Shown one piece after another: positions 1 to 6,388 of a DNA stretch of 8,355 nucleotides (position 1 is its first letter; every line of letters starts with the position of its first letter). This DNA is from Thermoplasmata archaeon (GTDB taxonomy: Archaea; Thermoplasmatota; Thermoplasmata; Thermoplasmatales; Thermoplasmataceae). A program made the translations under genes and the position numbers. The DNA is taken from contig JAKBRR010000057.1 in the NCBI GenBank assembly GCA_021845325.1, positions 1-8,355 on the forward strand, given 5' to 3'. The notes below the pieces were generated by a model. It was given only the letters and a program-made list of their open reading frames with translations. It searched no databases and was not told where the DNA came from.

Positions 1-18
1 CATAAAATCCCTTAAAGA

Positions 19-27
19 TTTAAATAA
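19..27 (+). promoter_or_regulatory. TATA-like box of the tRNA-Phe gene
   Basis: The stretch TTTAAATAA is centred about 28 bases before the first base of the tRNA. That is the spacing expected for an archaeal TATA box recruiting TBP and TFB. No bacterial -35/-10 pair stands out. The assignment rests on sequence and spacing only. Confidence 0.5.
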
Positions 28-50
28 AGTGACAGTATTCCCGTACTACA

Positions 51-123
51 GCCGTGATAGCTCAGTTGGGAGAGCGCCAGACTGAAGATCTGGAGGTCGC
101 TGGTTCAATCCCGGCTCACGGCA
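51..123 (+). tRNA. tRNA-Phe (anticodon GAA)
   Basis: A complete 73-base cloverleaf is visible. The acceptor stem GCCGTGA pairs with TCACGGC and is followed by discriminator A. The D arm carries AGCTCAGTTGGGAGAGC. The anticodon arm is CCAGA / CTGAAGA / TCTGG, with anticodon GAA decoding phenylalanine. The T arm contains GGTTCAATCCC. The 3' CCA is not encoded (the next bases are TAG), so it would be added by CCA transferase, which is normal in archaea. There is no intron. It stands alone; the next plus-strand gene begins more than 2 kb away. tRNA genes are common integration sites, but no second copy of its 3' end was noticed in this window. Confidence 0.97.
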
Positions 124-262
124 TAGTCTCAAAAGTTTAGTGATATACAATTTCTTGAATTATATATTGGTTAATATTAAAATAGCCATAGATGCAATAT
201 TTTACATTTGCCAAAGCTATTTAATTTTATATTATTATATTAAAACAAAGTTTGGAGGCCTG

Positions 263-843
263 TCACTTCGAAGTTTTCTTCGGAAGAAGCTTGGTGGATG
301 TCGTATTGAGATATAAGCCTTGTAAAAGTGGATCAGATCTCCAATCACACCTTTGAATCACACTCATATCTGCCTTTAAGTCTATAAGCATGTATCCTTT
401 CCATTCGTTAGAAAAAATAAGAACCAAAATGAGATTCTTATCTATGCTTTGTTGTACCGTCTTGATTTTCTCCTTCAATCCGGAATTACTAAACCGCCTT
501 ACCAGAAGAGCACCTGTATCCTCGTCATGGGATTGCGAAAGTATATCTAATAGAAGTCAAATCTATTCGGGCCATGAGTCCAAAAACTCAACAAAATCAG
601 CAGAAATACCCTCATCCACAAAAAAATATCCAAAATTAGTAACTGAGCCTAGGACCCTAGTATCATAGCGATACCTCCCCCATAGATTATCTTTCACCGT
701 TTTATTCCCAAGCAGGTTAGAAATGAATGCAGATTGTCCTTTAGTTGCCGCAGGATTTCAAAGTCTTCCATTTCATCGGTTTCTTATTCGATGAATTTAT
801 AGTGACCCCCGTTCCCTCTCTTGTATGATAAGGCACTTATCAT
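263..843 (-). pseudogene. decayed minus-strand coding remnant, unidentified
   Basis: On the minus strand a plausible protein can be followed from ATG at 843-841 to TGA at 265-263, but only through several lesions. The first frame has an in-frame TAA at 786-784 and ends at TGA 696-694. A second frame, open from about 718 downward, carries TAG at 565-563 and TGA at 559-557 and then runs open to 263. The longest uninterrupted piece is about 70-95 residues, ending in a lysine-rich tail (TKLLPKKTSK). The composition (acidic, mixed, with NLWGRYRYDTRVLGSV-like stretches) looks like a real soluble protein. I do not recognise the family. The plus-strand open frame at 390-668 is its shadow. It could instead be two unrelated short open frames. 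Confidence 0.4.
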
Positions 844-1173
844 GTTGTTACCTTTACTGGATCGGAATTACCCAGCTATAACCTCCTCTCTCTTCTAATA
901 AGATCGTCTAAGAAACTGTTCATAAGAATCCTGGCAATAATAGGTCAGTGTTCAAGAGCAATAAAAGAAACGCTTTTTCTTAAAAGGGACTACAAATCGA
1001 GGTTGTTTCCAGGTTAAATGCAAAATTATTGTTTGTAAACATACCGTTATTTTCATTGCCAAAAGCCGGACATTTTATAAATAAAGTAGAATTTATTCAA
1101 ACTTAAATTTTATTAACCTAACTTTAGATCTATTACTCGCTTCAAAGCAGTTAAAATCAAAAGATATGGTAAA
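844..1173. other. gene-free AT-rich stretch
   Basis: No convincing coding frame, RNA gene or repeat was found on either strand. The minus strand contains a GGAGGTTA-like ribosome-site sequence near 881-888. It lies about 40 bases before the ATG of the decayed frame at 843, too far to serve that start, so it may be chance or a leftover of an older gene arrangement. Confidence 0.4.
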
Positions 1174-1291
1174 AGTTCTTTGAGAAATTCTCTTATGGAA
1201 TGGACTCTTCGCGTTGAACATCTATCTCACTTTTTTCCAGTTGCTTCATAACCTATTCGTTCTCAAGAATTTCGATGGTGACCTCAAAGCT
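1174..1291 (-). pseudogene. remnant resembling a RelB/Phd-type antitoxin
   Basis: Read on the minus strand from about 1291, the frame gives SFEVTIEILENE, a TAG stop, VMKQLEKSEIDVQREESIP, a TAA stop, and then, one frame over, REFLKEL. Small archaeal antitoxins of the RelB/Phd kind often have this pattern: a helix ending in 'iL.d.e.m..l..se.di..g..ip' followed by 'eeflkeL'. Two nonsense codons and one frame change would leave it non-functional. No matching toxin was recognised beside it. The assignment rests on remembered family patterns over about 40 residues and is weak. Confidence 0.3.
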
Positions 1292-2012
1292 ATATAGTAC
1301 GATTAGAATATGTTCACAAGTCCGGAGTTAGTTGTGGTCAGTATGAACATCATGTGCCTCCAGATTTTAATGCCTTTTAGTATGTTTCAGCTCAAATTCA
1401 CCCCAGACTTCAATTACATCTCTTTGTGCCTTCGCCTATTACTATGTGCCCTCCAATCACCTGCACGCCGAGCACATGACCCCATGTTTTGCTTCCAATC
1501 AAAATTCACCCAGTCTTGCTTCTCAATTCACCACTCTTTTGATTTAGGGCTCGCTTCGAGCACATTATTCCCTCCAGCAAAATCAAATTGAGGAGACAGG
1601 AAATAGTATTTCTTGACAGCACATTTTTGCAGCACTCAGTATGAATTTACAATGATATGAAGGAATTCCTGTGCTTTTAATTTTTCATCGATCTCTGTGA
1701 CATGATCTGAATATGCTTATCTCCATGTACCGTGAACCGATGCTCTTGATTCCGGAATGGAATTCATCTCTCATTTCTTCGTTCAAATGATGTTTGGGCG
1801 CATATTTTTTTATTTATTTTAGATAGTCAATCACAATTAGAGTCTTTATTTTTAAAGCTGACAATTACATTCTGAGGTCTGATAAATTGTTGAATATCCA
1901 TTTAACAGAATAATAAAAATGCTCAAGCTCAGAATTCAAACCGACTTTTTCTGCTTTAGTTATTTCAAAAAAAATAAATTTCGCTTGAGGTTTTTTTCGG
2001 CAACGTTACGTC
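1292..2012 (-). pseudogene. heavily decayed minus-strand coding remnants, unidentified
   Basis: From about 2012 down to 1680 one minus-strand frame is open except for two stops. It reads as plausible protein, including FFEITKAEKVGLNSELEHF, KKYAPKHHLNEEMRDEF and SIGSRYMEISIF. Reading then continues in a neighbouring frame (DHVTEIDEKLKAQEF, VKKYYFLSPQFDF) to about 1412 with two more TGA codons. A third frame gives VLGVQVIGGHIVIGEGT and, after a further shift, DVIEVWGEFELKHTK. The last part faintly recalls the glycine-histidine core of PPC/DUF296 proteins, but I would not name it on that. The pattern fits one or two genes far into decay. The plus-strand open frame at 1310-1591 is a shadow with no recognisable content. 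Confidence 0.33.
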
Positions 2013-2295
2013 TCCATTACATATCTTTATTCGACTTTTAGGGTATTCTTACTCGCACACGAACTATAGTCCGTAATTATCATATTAAAGTACCTTAGTT
2101 CTTTTGATATACCATATCCTAAATATAAACTAATAATAGTAAAATATCCACTTTTTTTCAACGAAGCCATTGTTGATCTGAATAAAGATGAAAAATGTAG
2201 ACCTTAGTTTTCAAGGGTTTATACGGACTTCTGAGCACAAATAGGATATTTTATACGGCTAAGCCAAGCATTGAATGTGAATGGAACTAGTACTA
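2013..2295. other. region upstream of the defence operon
   Basis: No gene is seen. The stretch is AT-rich. It contains two copies of TTTATACGG, at 2218-2226 and 2250-2258, 32 bases start to start (about three helical turns), shortly before the operon's TATA-like box. That placement would suit an operator, but nine bases in AT-rich DNA can recur by chance. Confidence 0.35.
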
Positions 2296-2309
2296 GGAAA
2301 ATTTAATAA
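2296..2309 (+). promoter_or_regulatory. BRE/TATA-like promoter of the six-gene operon
   Basis: GGAAA followed directly by ATTTAATAA matches the archaeal arrangement of a purine-rich TFB recognition element next to a TATA box. Transcription would start near 2328-2333, leaving a leader of about 20 bases before the ATG at 2351. It is the best such element immediately upstream of the operon. No start-site data are available. Confidence 0.45.
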
Positions 2310-2350
2310 TCTCCATTGATTATAGCCCATAATAAGAGAGATGGGATCTA

Positions 2351-2935
2351 ATGCGGAATGGCCAGGTTAGTTTACTTTTAAGTGGTGGAATAGATTCTAC
2401 GGCAGTTCTAGCATACTATTTAGAAAATGGCTTTGACACGAGAGCATACTTTATTCATTACGGGCATGCAGCAAATGATATTGAATATAAACATGCACAA
2501 ATTGTTAGTGAGCACTATAATACTTCATTGACGTTACTTAGATTCACCGGAGCAACATATACTGGAAAATGGGAGATAACTGGGAGAAATGCATTTCTAA
2601 TTCTTTCAGTTATAATAGCGAGTCAATCTTACTCGGGAATCATATCTGCCGGAATACACAAAGGATCCTCGTATTATGACTGCAACGAAAATTTTATAAA
2701 CACGATGAAAAAGCTTATTAGTGGATATTCGGAAGGTGCTGTTCAACTAGATTTTCCGTTATTTGAAATGACAAAGGATGAGATTATCACTTATTCCAAG
2801 TTGCATAACGTTCCGATCGAAAGTACTTATAGTTGTCAAATTGGCACGGATAAGCCCTGCGGAAAATGTCCGTCCTGTATAGAAAGAAGTGTGGCAATGC
2901 GGTATGTCTATAATAAAGACAGGGTGGATAAATAA
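2351..2935 (+). CDS. cap9: QueC-like 7-deazaguanine enzyme, type IV CBASS Cap9-like
   Basis: This 194-residue protein belongs to the QueC branch of PP-loop ATP pyrophosphatases. The N-terminal ATP-binding loop SGGIDST is at residues 11-17. YYDC at 108-111 matches the region where QueC has a PDC motif. Four zinc-type cysteines, C162, C170, C173 and C176 (spacing Cx7Cx2Cx2C), close the protein as in QueC. It is shorter than housekeeping QueC (about 220-240 residues). Genuine QueC converts 7-carboxy-7-deazaguanine to preQ0 using ATP and ammonia. QueC-like Cap9 proteins in type IV CBASS are reported instead to attach a deazaguanine to the N-terminus of the partner CD-NTase. The gene begins the operon and its stop lies one base from the CD-NTase ATG, with no queuosine or archaeosine genes nearby, favouring the defence role. 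The start is the first in-frame Met before the nucleotide loop; the ATG at 2341 is out of frame. The ribosome site (GAGATGGGATC) is imperfect. Confidence 0.88.
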   Translation: MRNGQVSLLLSGGIDSTAVLAYYLENGFDTRAYFIHYGHAANDIEYKHAQIVSEHYNTSLTLLRFTGATYTGKWEITGRNAFLILSVIIASQSYSGIISAGIHKGSSYYDCNENFINTMKKLISGYSEGAVQLDFPLFEMTKDEIITYSKLHNVPIESTYSCQIGTDKPCGKCPSCIERSVAMRYVYNKDRVDK

Positions 2936-2936
2936 A

Positions 2937-3890
2937 ATGGGTGGTGGAACCCCTATAGGGAATTCAAGTTGGTCTTCTGGAGGGCCGATGACAGATGAAA
3001 AAGTACAAAGTGAAATTGATAGTGCACTTGAGAACACTAAGAGATTAGAATTCGAAACGGAGGTAAATGTGAGGCTCAAGGAAGCATTATCAAGCTATAA
3101 TGAAAAAGATACTGAACTCGTCAATGAAAGATTAAGTGAAATTAAAGAATTGTTGTCCAAATATCTGGAGACTTCTATAGATATAAGGCGTGGGGGCTCG
3201 TGGAAAAAGCATACTTACATTGATGGTCTGAGTGATGTTGACTGCTTGTTCATACTAAATTCGCCCGAGTTTTCTGGGGAATCCCCAAAACACCTCAATG
3301 ATGAGTTAAAAACGCTTCTTCAAGAGAAACTCGGAAACAGGGCAAAAGTTGAAAGAGGTAATCTATCATTAAAAATAACCTACGAAAATGTGCCAGATTT
3401 ACAAATTTTGCTAGCACTTAGGAACGATAAAGGTTTACGAATCCCATCAGGTGATCAGGATAGCTGGTCTGGGGTTATAAATCCTGAGAAATTTGCTAAA
3501 CAGCTTACTGAAACTAACAAAAGTTTAAATGGGAACGTTATCCCAGTGATTAAAATCGTGAAAGGGGCAGTTATTGGAACGGGGATAAATCCAGACATGA
3601 AAGGATATCATGTAGAGGCATTAGCTGTAGAAATTTTTCAAGGTTATCAAGGAGAACAAACTAAAAAGGCTATGCTGGAATATTTTTTCTTGAAGGCATC
3701 TGAAATGGTAAGAAAGCCTATTAAAGAGATATCAGGTCAGTCCCAGTACGTTGATGATTATCTCGGCGATTCTGGTAGCGCGGAACGGGAAAATGTTTCA
3801 AGAGAGCTAAAACGCAGAAGTGATGGGTTAGCTAGGGCTGACTACAAATTCTCAGTAGATGATTGGTTTAACAATATTGGTTTATCATGA
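2937..3890 (+). CDS. CD-NTase (cGAS/DncV-like nucleotidyltransferase), type IV CBASS
   Basis: This 317-residue protein is the signal-making enzyme of a CBASS system. The polymerase-beta-like active site is clear: GGS at residues 86-88, K91 and T93, then D100 and D102 (SDVD) as the first two metal ligands. D154 (PDLQI) is the likely third acid. Residues 20-80 are helical and charged, and 190-317 form the C-terminal helical part. It would join NTPs into a cyclic oligonucleotide after phage sensing; the product cannot be read from sequence. The start chosen is ATG 2937, one base after the QueC-like stop, preceded by AGGGTGG at 2921-2927. A longer frame from GTG 2889 overlaps the upstream gene and would bury the striking glycine-rich N-terminus (MGGGTPIGNSSWSSGGPM). 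That N-terminus looks like a modification tag: Met removal would expose glycine for the adjacent QueC-like enzyme. Confidence 0.92.
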   Translation: MGGGTPIGNSSWSSGGPMTDEKVQSEIDSALENTKRLEFETEVNVRLKEALSSYNEKDTELVNERLSEIKELLSKYLETSIDIRRGGSWKKHTYIDGLSDVDCLFILNSPEFSGESPKHLNDELKTLLQEKLGNRAKVERGNLSLKITYENVPDLQILLALRNDKGLRIPSGDQDSWSGVINPEKFAKQLTETNKSLNGNVIPVIKIVKGAVIGTGINPDMKGYHVEALAVEIFQGYQGEQTKKAMLEYFFLKASEMVRKPIKEISGQSQYVDDYLGDSGSAERENVSRELKRRSDGLARADYKFSVDDWFNNIGLS

Positions 3891-3925
3891 GTGTGACAGT
3901 GGTGTAGATAAATAGAATTTAGGGT

Positions 3926-5131
3926 GTGAGAAATTTGAAAATAATAGGTGGTATTTATCGGGAAATCTGTATCGACCCTCAATCTGATAATCTATATGGA
4001 TCGGCAATGAGGTCAGCGGTTGCTGTCTCTAAAGGATGCGAAGATCTAAGTTTAGTTGGAATGGTGGAACCGGAACTGAAGGAGAATATTGCGTCATTAG
4101 CCAAGACTTTTAATTTTAAAATCGAAATCAAAGACCGGAGAAACGAAATTGAATTTATTTATGATACTCCTCTCAGTTCGCCTAGAATTTATGGTCTCAA
4201 GACCAATACTATCTCAACAATTGAGGCTTCAGCTAACAATATCCTTTGCTTCGCAATGGTAGAAGCCAATATAAAAGTAAGCGCACATCATTTAGTTGTT
4301 GATCCACAAGGGTTATCCAAAATAGATGGGAGGATATTATGGTCTGCGGATCATCTTGCAATAGTTGCTAACAAGTGGGAAGTCACACGACTTTTGGGTG
4401 TGGAAGAAAATTTAGACATGGAAACTCTTGCAGAAAAATTGCGAGATAAATACGATGCGGAAATAGCTGTTGTTAAGTGTGGAGCTCTTGGTGCTGTAGT
4501 TTTAGATTCTTGTGGTTTGCAACGAGTTCCTGCATATCGTACTAAGAGAGTGAACCCAATAGGATCAGGGGACATTTTTAGCAGCGTTTTTGCTTTTTAT
4601 TGGGCTGAAATGCGTACTACACCCAAGATTGCAGCTGAGAACGCATCAAAGGCAACTGCAGAATGGGTAATGAACGGACCTTTGCAGGTTATAAGTGGTA
4701 ATAAAAATGTTACCGCTCCAAATGCTGAAGTGCCGATCTCAGGCCAATCATCAACAGTTTATCTAGCTGCTCCTTTCTTTACAGTATCAGAGCGTTGGTT
4801 GGTCGACTTATGCAAAAGTGCACTTACAAATTTAGGAGCAACAGTCTTTTCACCTATGCATGATGTGGGAGTTGGAAATACAGGTAATATTGCATTTAGA
4901 GATTTGGAGGGCCTAAAATCGTCTAATGCCGTATTTGCAGTATTAGATGGAATGGATCCTGGTACATTGTTTGAAGTTGGATATGGTACCGCCATAAATA
5001 AGCCTATAGTGATTTATGTTAACGATAGGAAAAACAATAATCTCACAATGTTTAAAACAAATAATACCAATATACATGAAGATCTGTCTAGTGCAATTTA
5101 TGATGCTGTTTGGTTGGGCATCTATACTTAA
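3926..5131 (+). CDS. PfkB-type kinase fold fused to nucleoside 2-deoxyribosyltransferase-like domain
   Basis: This 401-residue protein has two parts. Residues 1-250 resemble PfkB/ribokinase-family kinases: an opening strand with GG (8-9), LYGSAMRSAVAVSKG (23-37) like the family's sugar-binding helix, ANKWEVTRLLG (148-158), VVKCGALGAVVLD (182-194), and NPIGSGDIF (210-218) with the catalytic-base Asp at 216. After a linker at 255-275, residues 277-401 match the NDT fold: VYLAAPFF (278-285), D326, DGMDPGTLFEVGYG (341-354) and KPIVIYVND (359-367). In this family the Glu of the FEVGYG segment (E350) is the nucleophile that takes deoxyribose from a nucleoside, and D344 binds sugar. Together they suggest removal or exchange of a base and phosphorylation of a nucleoside or sugar. 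The kinase part is short and NPI replaces the usual DT before GSGD, so activity is uncertain. Start is GTG 3926 or, equally plausibly, TTG 3935, which has GGTGTGA five bases upstream. The gap to the CD-NTase is 35 bases. Confidence 0.78.
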   Translation: MRNLKIIGGIYREICIDPQSDNLYGSAMRSAVAVSKGCEDLSLVGMVEPELKENIASLAKTFNFKIEIKDRRNEIEFIYDTPLSSPRIYGLKTNTISTIEASANNILCFAMVEANIKVSAHHLVVDPQGLSKIDGRILWSADHLAIVANKWEVTRLLGVEENLDMETLAEKLRDKYDAEIAVVKCGALGAVVLDSCGLQRVPAYRTKRVNPIGSGDIFSSVFAFYWAEMRTTPKIAAENASKATAEWVMNGPLQVISGNKNVTAPNAEVPISGQSSTVYLAAPFFTVSERWLVDLCKSALTNLGATVFSPMHDVGVGNTGNIAFRDLEGLKSSNAVFAVLDGMDPGTLFEVGYGTAINKPIVIYVNDRKNNNLTMFKTNNTNIHEDLSSAIYDAVWLGIYT

Positions 5132-5140
5132 TCCATTAAC

Positions 5141-5148
5141 TTAAATAT
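5141..5148 (+). promoter_or_regulatory. possible internal TATA-like box
   Basis: TTAAATAT lies in the 90-base gap, the largest inside the operon, about 80 bases before the TTG start of the next gene and about 37 before a 15-codon mini-frame. It could allow separate transcription of the last three genes. There is no clear BRE next to it and the region is AT-rich, so this may be chance. Confidence 0.22.
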
Positions 5149-5177
5149 CTCAAGATTAATAAAATGTGAGGGAAGAT

Positions 5178-5225
5178 ATGAAAACTAAAGAAACACAACA
5201 TGAAGAAAAGGAGGTTAATGGTTGA
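5178..5225 (+). CDS. possible 15-codon leader ORF overlapping the next start
   Basis: ATG at 5178 opens a frame reading MKTKETQHEEKEVNG and stopping at TGA 5223-5225, which overlaps the TTG start (5222-5224) of the following gene. It has its own ribosome-like site, GTGAGGGAAG at 5166-5175. The peptide is very hydrophilic and matches nothing I know. The arrangement could couple translation of the downstream gene to the mini-frame, or it may simply reflect the purine-rich ribosome-site region being open by chance. Confidence 0.25.
   Translation: MKTKETQHEEKEVNG
5210..5215 (+). promoter_or_regulatory. strong ribosome binding site fixing a TTG start
   Basis: GGAGGT lies six bases before TTG 5222. 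The ATG at 5218 is closer but out of frame, reaching a stop after about a dozen codons. This supports TTG as the true initiation codon of the SLOG-NDT protein. Confidence 0.6.
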
Positions 5226-6388
5226 AATTAGACGGAAAAATTGTTCACATATCTGGTAGCGCCTCTGTTAATACAGAATCAAAGCTAATTGAATATGGGC
5301 ACGGATTGATTAGGTCAATGGTCAATAAGCTTCTAAGAAGAGGAGCAAGGTTTTTAATACAAGTTGGCAAGGAAGATCACAAAACAACAAACGGTTCTGA
5401 TGTCCCATTAATATTTGATTGGACAGTAATGTCTGAAATAAACAACTATATTATAGAAAACGGTCAGGAGTTCAAAAATTGTTCAAGAAAACCAATAGTC
5501 ACCGTGGTGAAGCAAGATTTTATAACTTCAATACCTCCAGTTAAACTAAATCTTTGGAGATCTCTAATGGAAAGGGGAGCCCTTCAAATAGAATTCTTGG
5601 AGGAGGGTTGGTCATCAGGGGCTATTAGGAGAATCAGAATGTCAGAACTAGGAGATATATTAATAATAATAAGTGGTGGGGAGGGAGTAGAACACCTTGC
5701 AGAGGAATATAATCGGCAGTTCAAACCAATTATTCCACTAGATCTTGATCTTGGTTCAAGCAAAGGAGATGGCAATGGCGGTGGATCAAAATTATTCAAG
5801 AAAATGTTGGCAAGATATGATTCATTTATTAGTTTGGAAAAACCTATATCGGCCGGCGAGCTATTCCTAAATATAAAAACTGATAATGGAGTAAGGCCCT
5901 TTAAAGATGTAACTGAGGGAATAACAAAGTTGATCGATAACATAACTCCTCCTATGGCTTTTTATGTTAGACTGTTGTCAACATATGAAGCAGAATATAA
6001 GGAAGTGGAAAATTTCTTTCGGCAAGTTGTAGATCCCTTAATGAAAGAAAATGGATATTCAATAAAAGAGATGGGGATTCAAAAACCAAATGATGCATGG
6101 ATGAACGTTGAAATTTTCGAGAATTTGCACAAGGCTGCCTTAGTGGTTGTAGATTTGACAGGATTAAGACCAAATTGCTTAATTGAACTTGGATATGCTC
6201 TTGGTAGACCTTCAAAGGTAATACTTACTGCAAAGAAAGATACTATACTACCATTTGATGCCAAAATGTACGAATGTTGCTTTTGGGACACTAAAGAGCA
6301 AATAGAATTAACTGCCAAAAAACTCAAGGATTACTTTGAAAGGAATTTTAATCGTCCGTCGGTCATAAGGTATAAGGATGTGCTATGA
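5222..6388 (+). CDS. SLOG-like plus NDT/TIR-like protein, probable CBASS effector
   Basis: This 388-residue protein has an N-terminal Rossmann-like domain (about 1-240) with SLOG/STALD features: HISGSAS (9-15), GARFLIQVG (41-49), and IIISGGEGVEHLAEEYN (148-164) followed by KPIIPLDLDLG (168-178). SLOG domains bind nucleotide-derived ligands and act as cyclic-nucleotide sensors in some defence proteins, such as ThsA. A short glycine-rich loop (183-188) follows. The C-terminal domain (246-375) has AALVVVDLTGLRPN (305-318), CLIELGYALGRPSKVILTAK (319-338) and LPFDAK (343-348). This is the NDT/TIR-like layout in which E322 of the IELGYA segment is the expected N-glycosidase glutamate. The likely role is an effector that binds the CD-NTase product and cleaves NAD+ or nucleotides; that is inference. 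No signal peptide or membrane helix is seen. Start is TTG, set by GGAGGT. The stop overlaps the exonuclease ATG by four bases. Confidence 0.75.
   Translation: MKLDGKIVHISGSASVNTESKLIEYGHGLIRSMVNKLLRRGARFLIQVGKEDHKTTNGSDVPLIFDWTVMSEINNYIIENGQEFKNCSRKPIVTVVKQDFITSIPPVKLNLWRSLMERGALQIEFLEEGWSSGAIRRIRMSELGDILIIISGGEGVEHLAEEYNRQFKPIIPLDLDLGSSKGDGNGGGSKLFKKMLARYDSFISLEKPISAGELFLNIKTDNGVRPFKDVTEGITKLIDNITPPMAFYVRLLSTYEAEYKEVENFFRQVVDPLMKENGYSIKEMGIQKPNDAWMNVEIFENLHKAALVVVDLTGLRPNCLIELGYALGRPSKVILTAKKDTILPFDAKMYECCFWDTKEQIELTAKKLKDYFERNFNRPSVIRYKDVL

Noticed and set aside
557..565. TAG at 565-563 on the minus strand as pyrrolysine readthrough
   Set aside because: Methanogens can decode TAG as pyrrolysine, but a TGA follows two codons later in the same frame and the gene has other lesions, so decay is simpler.
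390..668. 92-codon plus-strand open frame
   Set aside because: Composition is Ser/Arg-rich and shadow-like. The minus strand over the same bases reads as more convincing, though decayed, protein.
1310..1591. 93-codon plus-strand open frame
   Set aside because: Cys/Phe/Leu-rich with no domain pattern, lying opposite minus-strand remnants. There is no ribosome site.
2351..2935. QueC-like gene as a housekeeping archaeosine/queuosine gene
   Set aside because: It is shorter than typical QueC, sits one base from a CD-NTase, and has no queD, queE or TGT neighbours.
2889..2936. Longer CD-NTase start at GTG 2889
   Set aside because: It overlaps the QueC-like coding end by 47 bases and adds a 16-residue Cys/Trp-containing stretch that is just the upstream gene in another frame. 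ATG 2937 has a ribosome-like site and gives a sensible glycine-rich N-terminus.
2759..3079. 106-codon minus-strand open frame
   Set aside because: Antisense shadow across the end of the QueC-like gene and the start of the CD-NTase, both strongly supported.
5218..5260. ATG at 5218 as start of the SLOG-NDT gene
   Set aside because: It is in a different frame and meets a stop after about a dozen codons. TTG 5222 is in frame and correctly spaced from GGAGGT.
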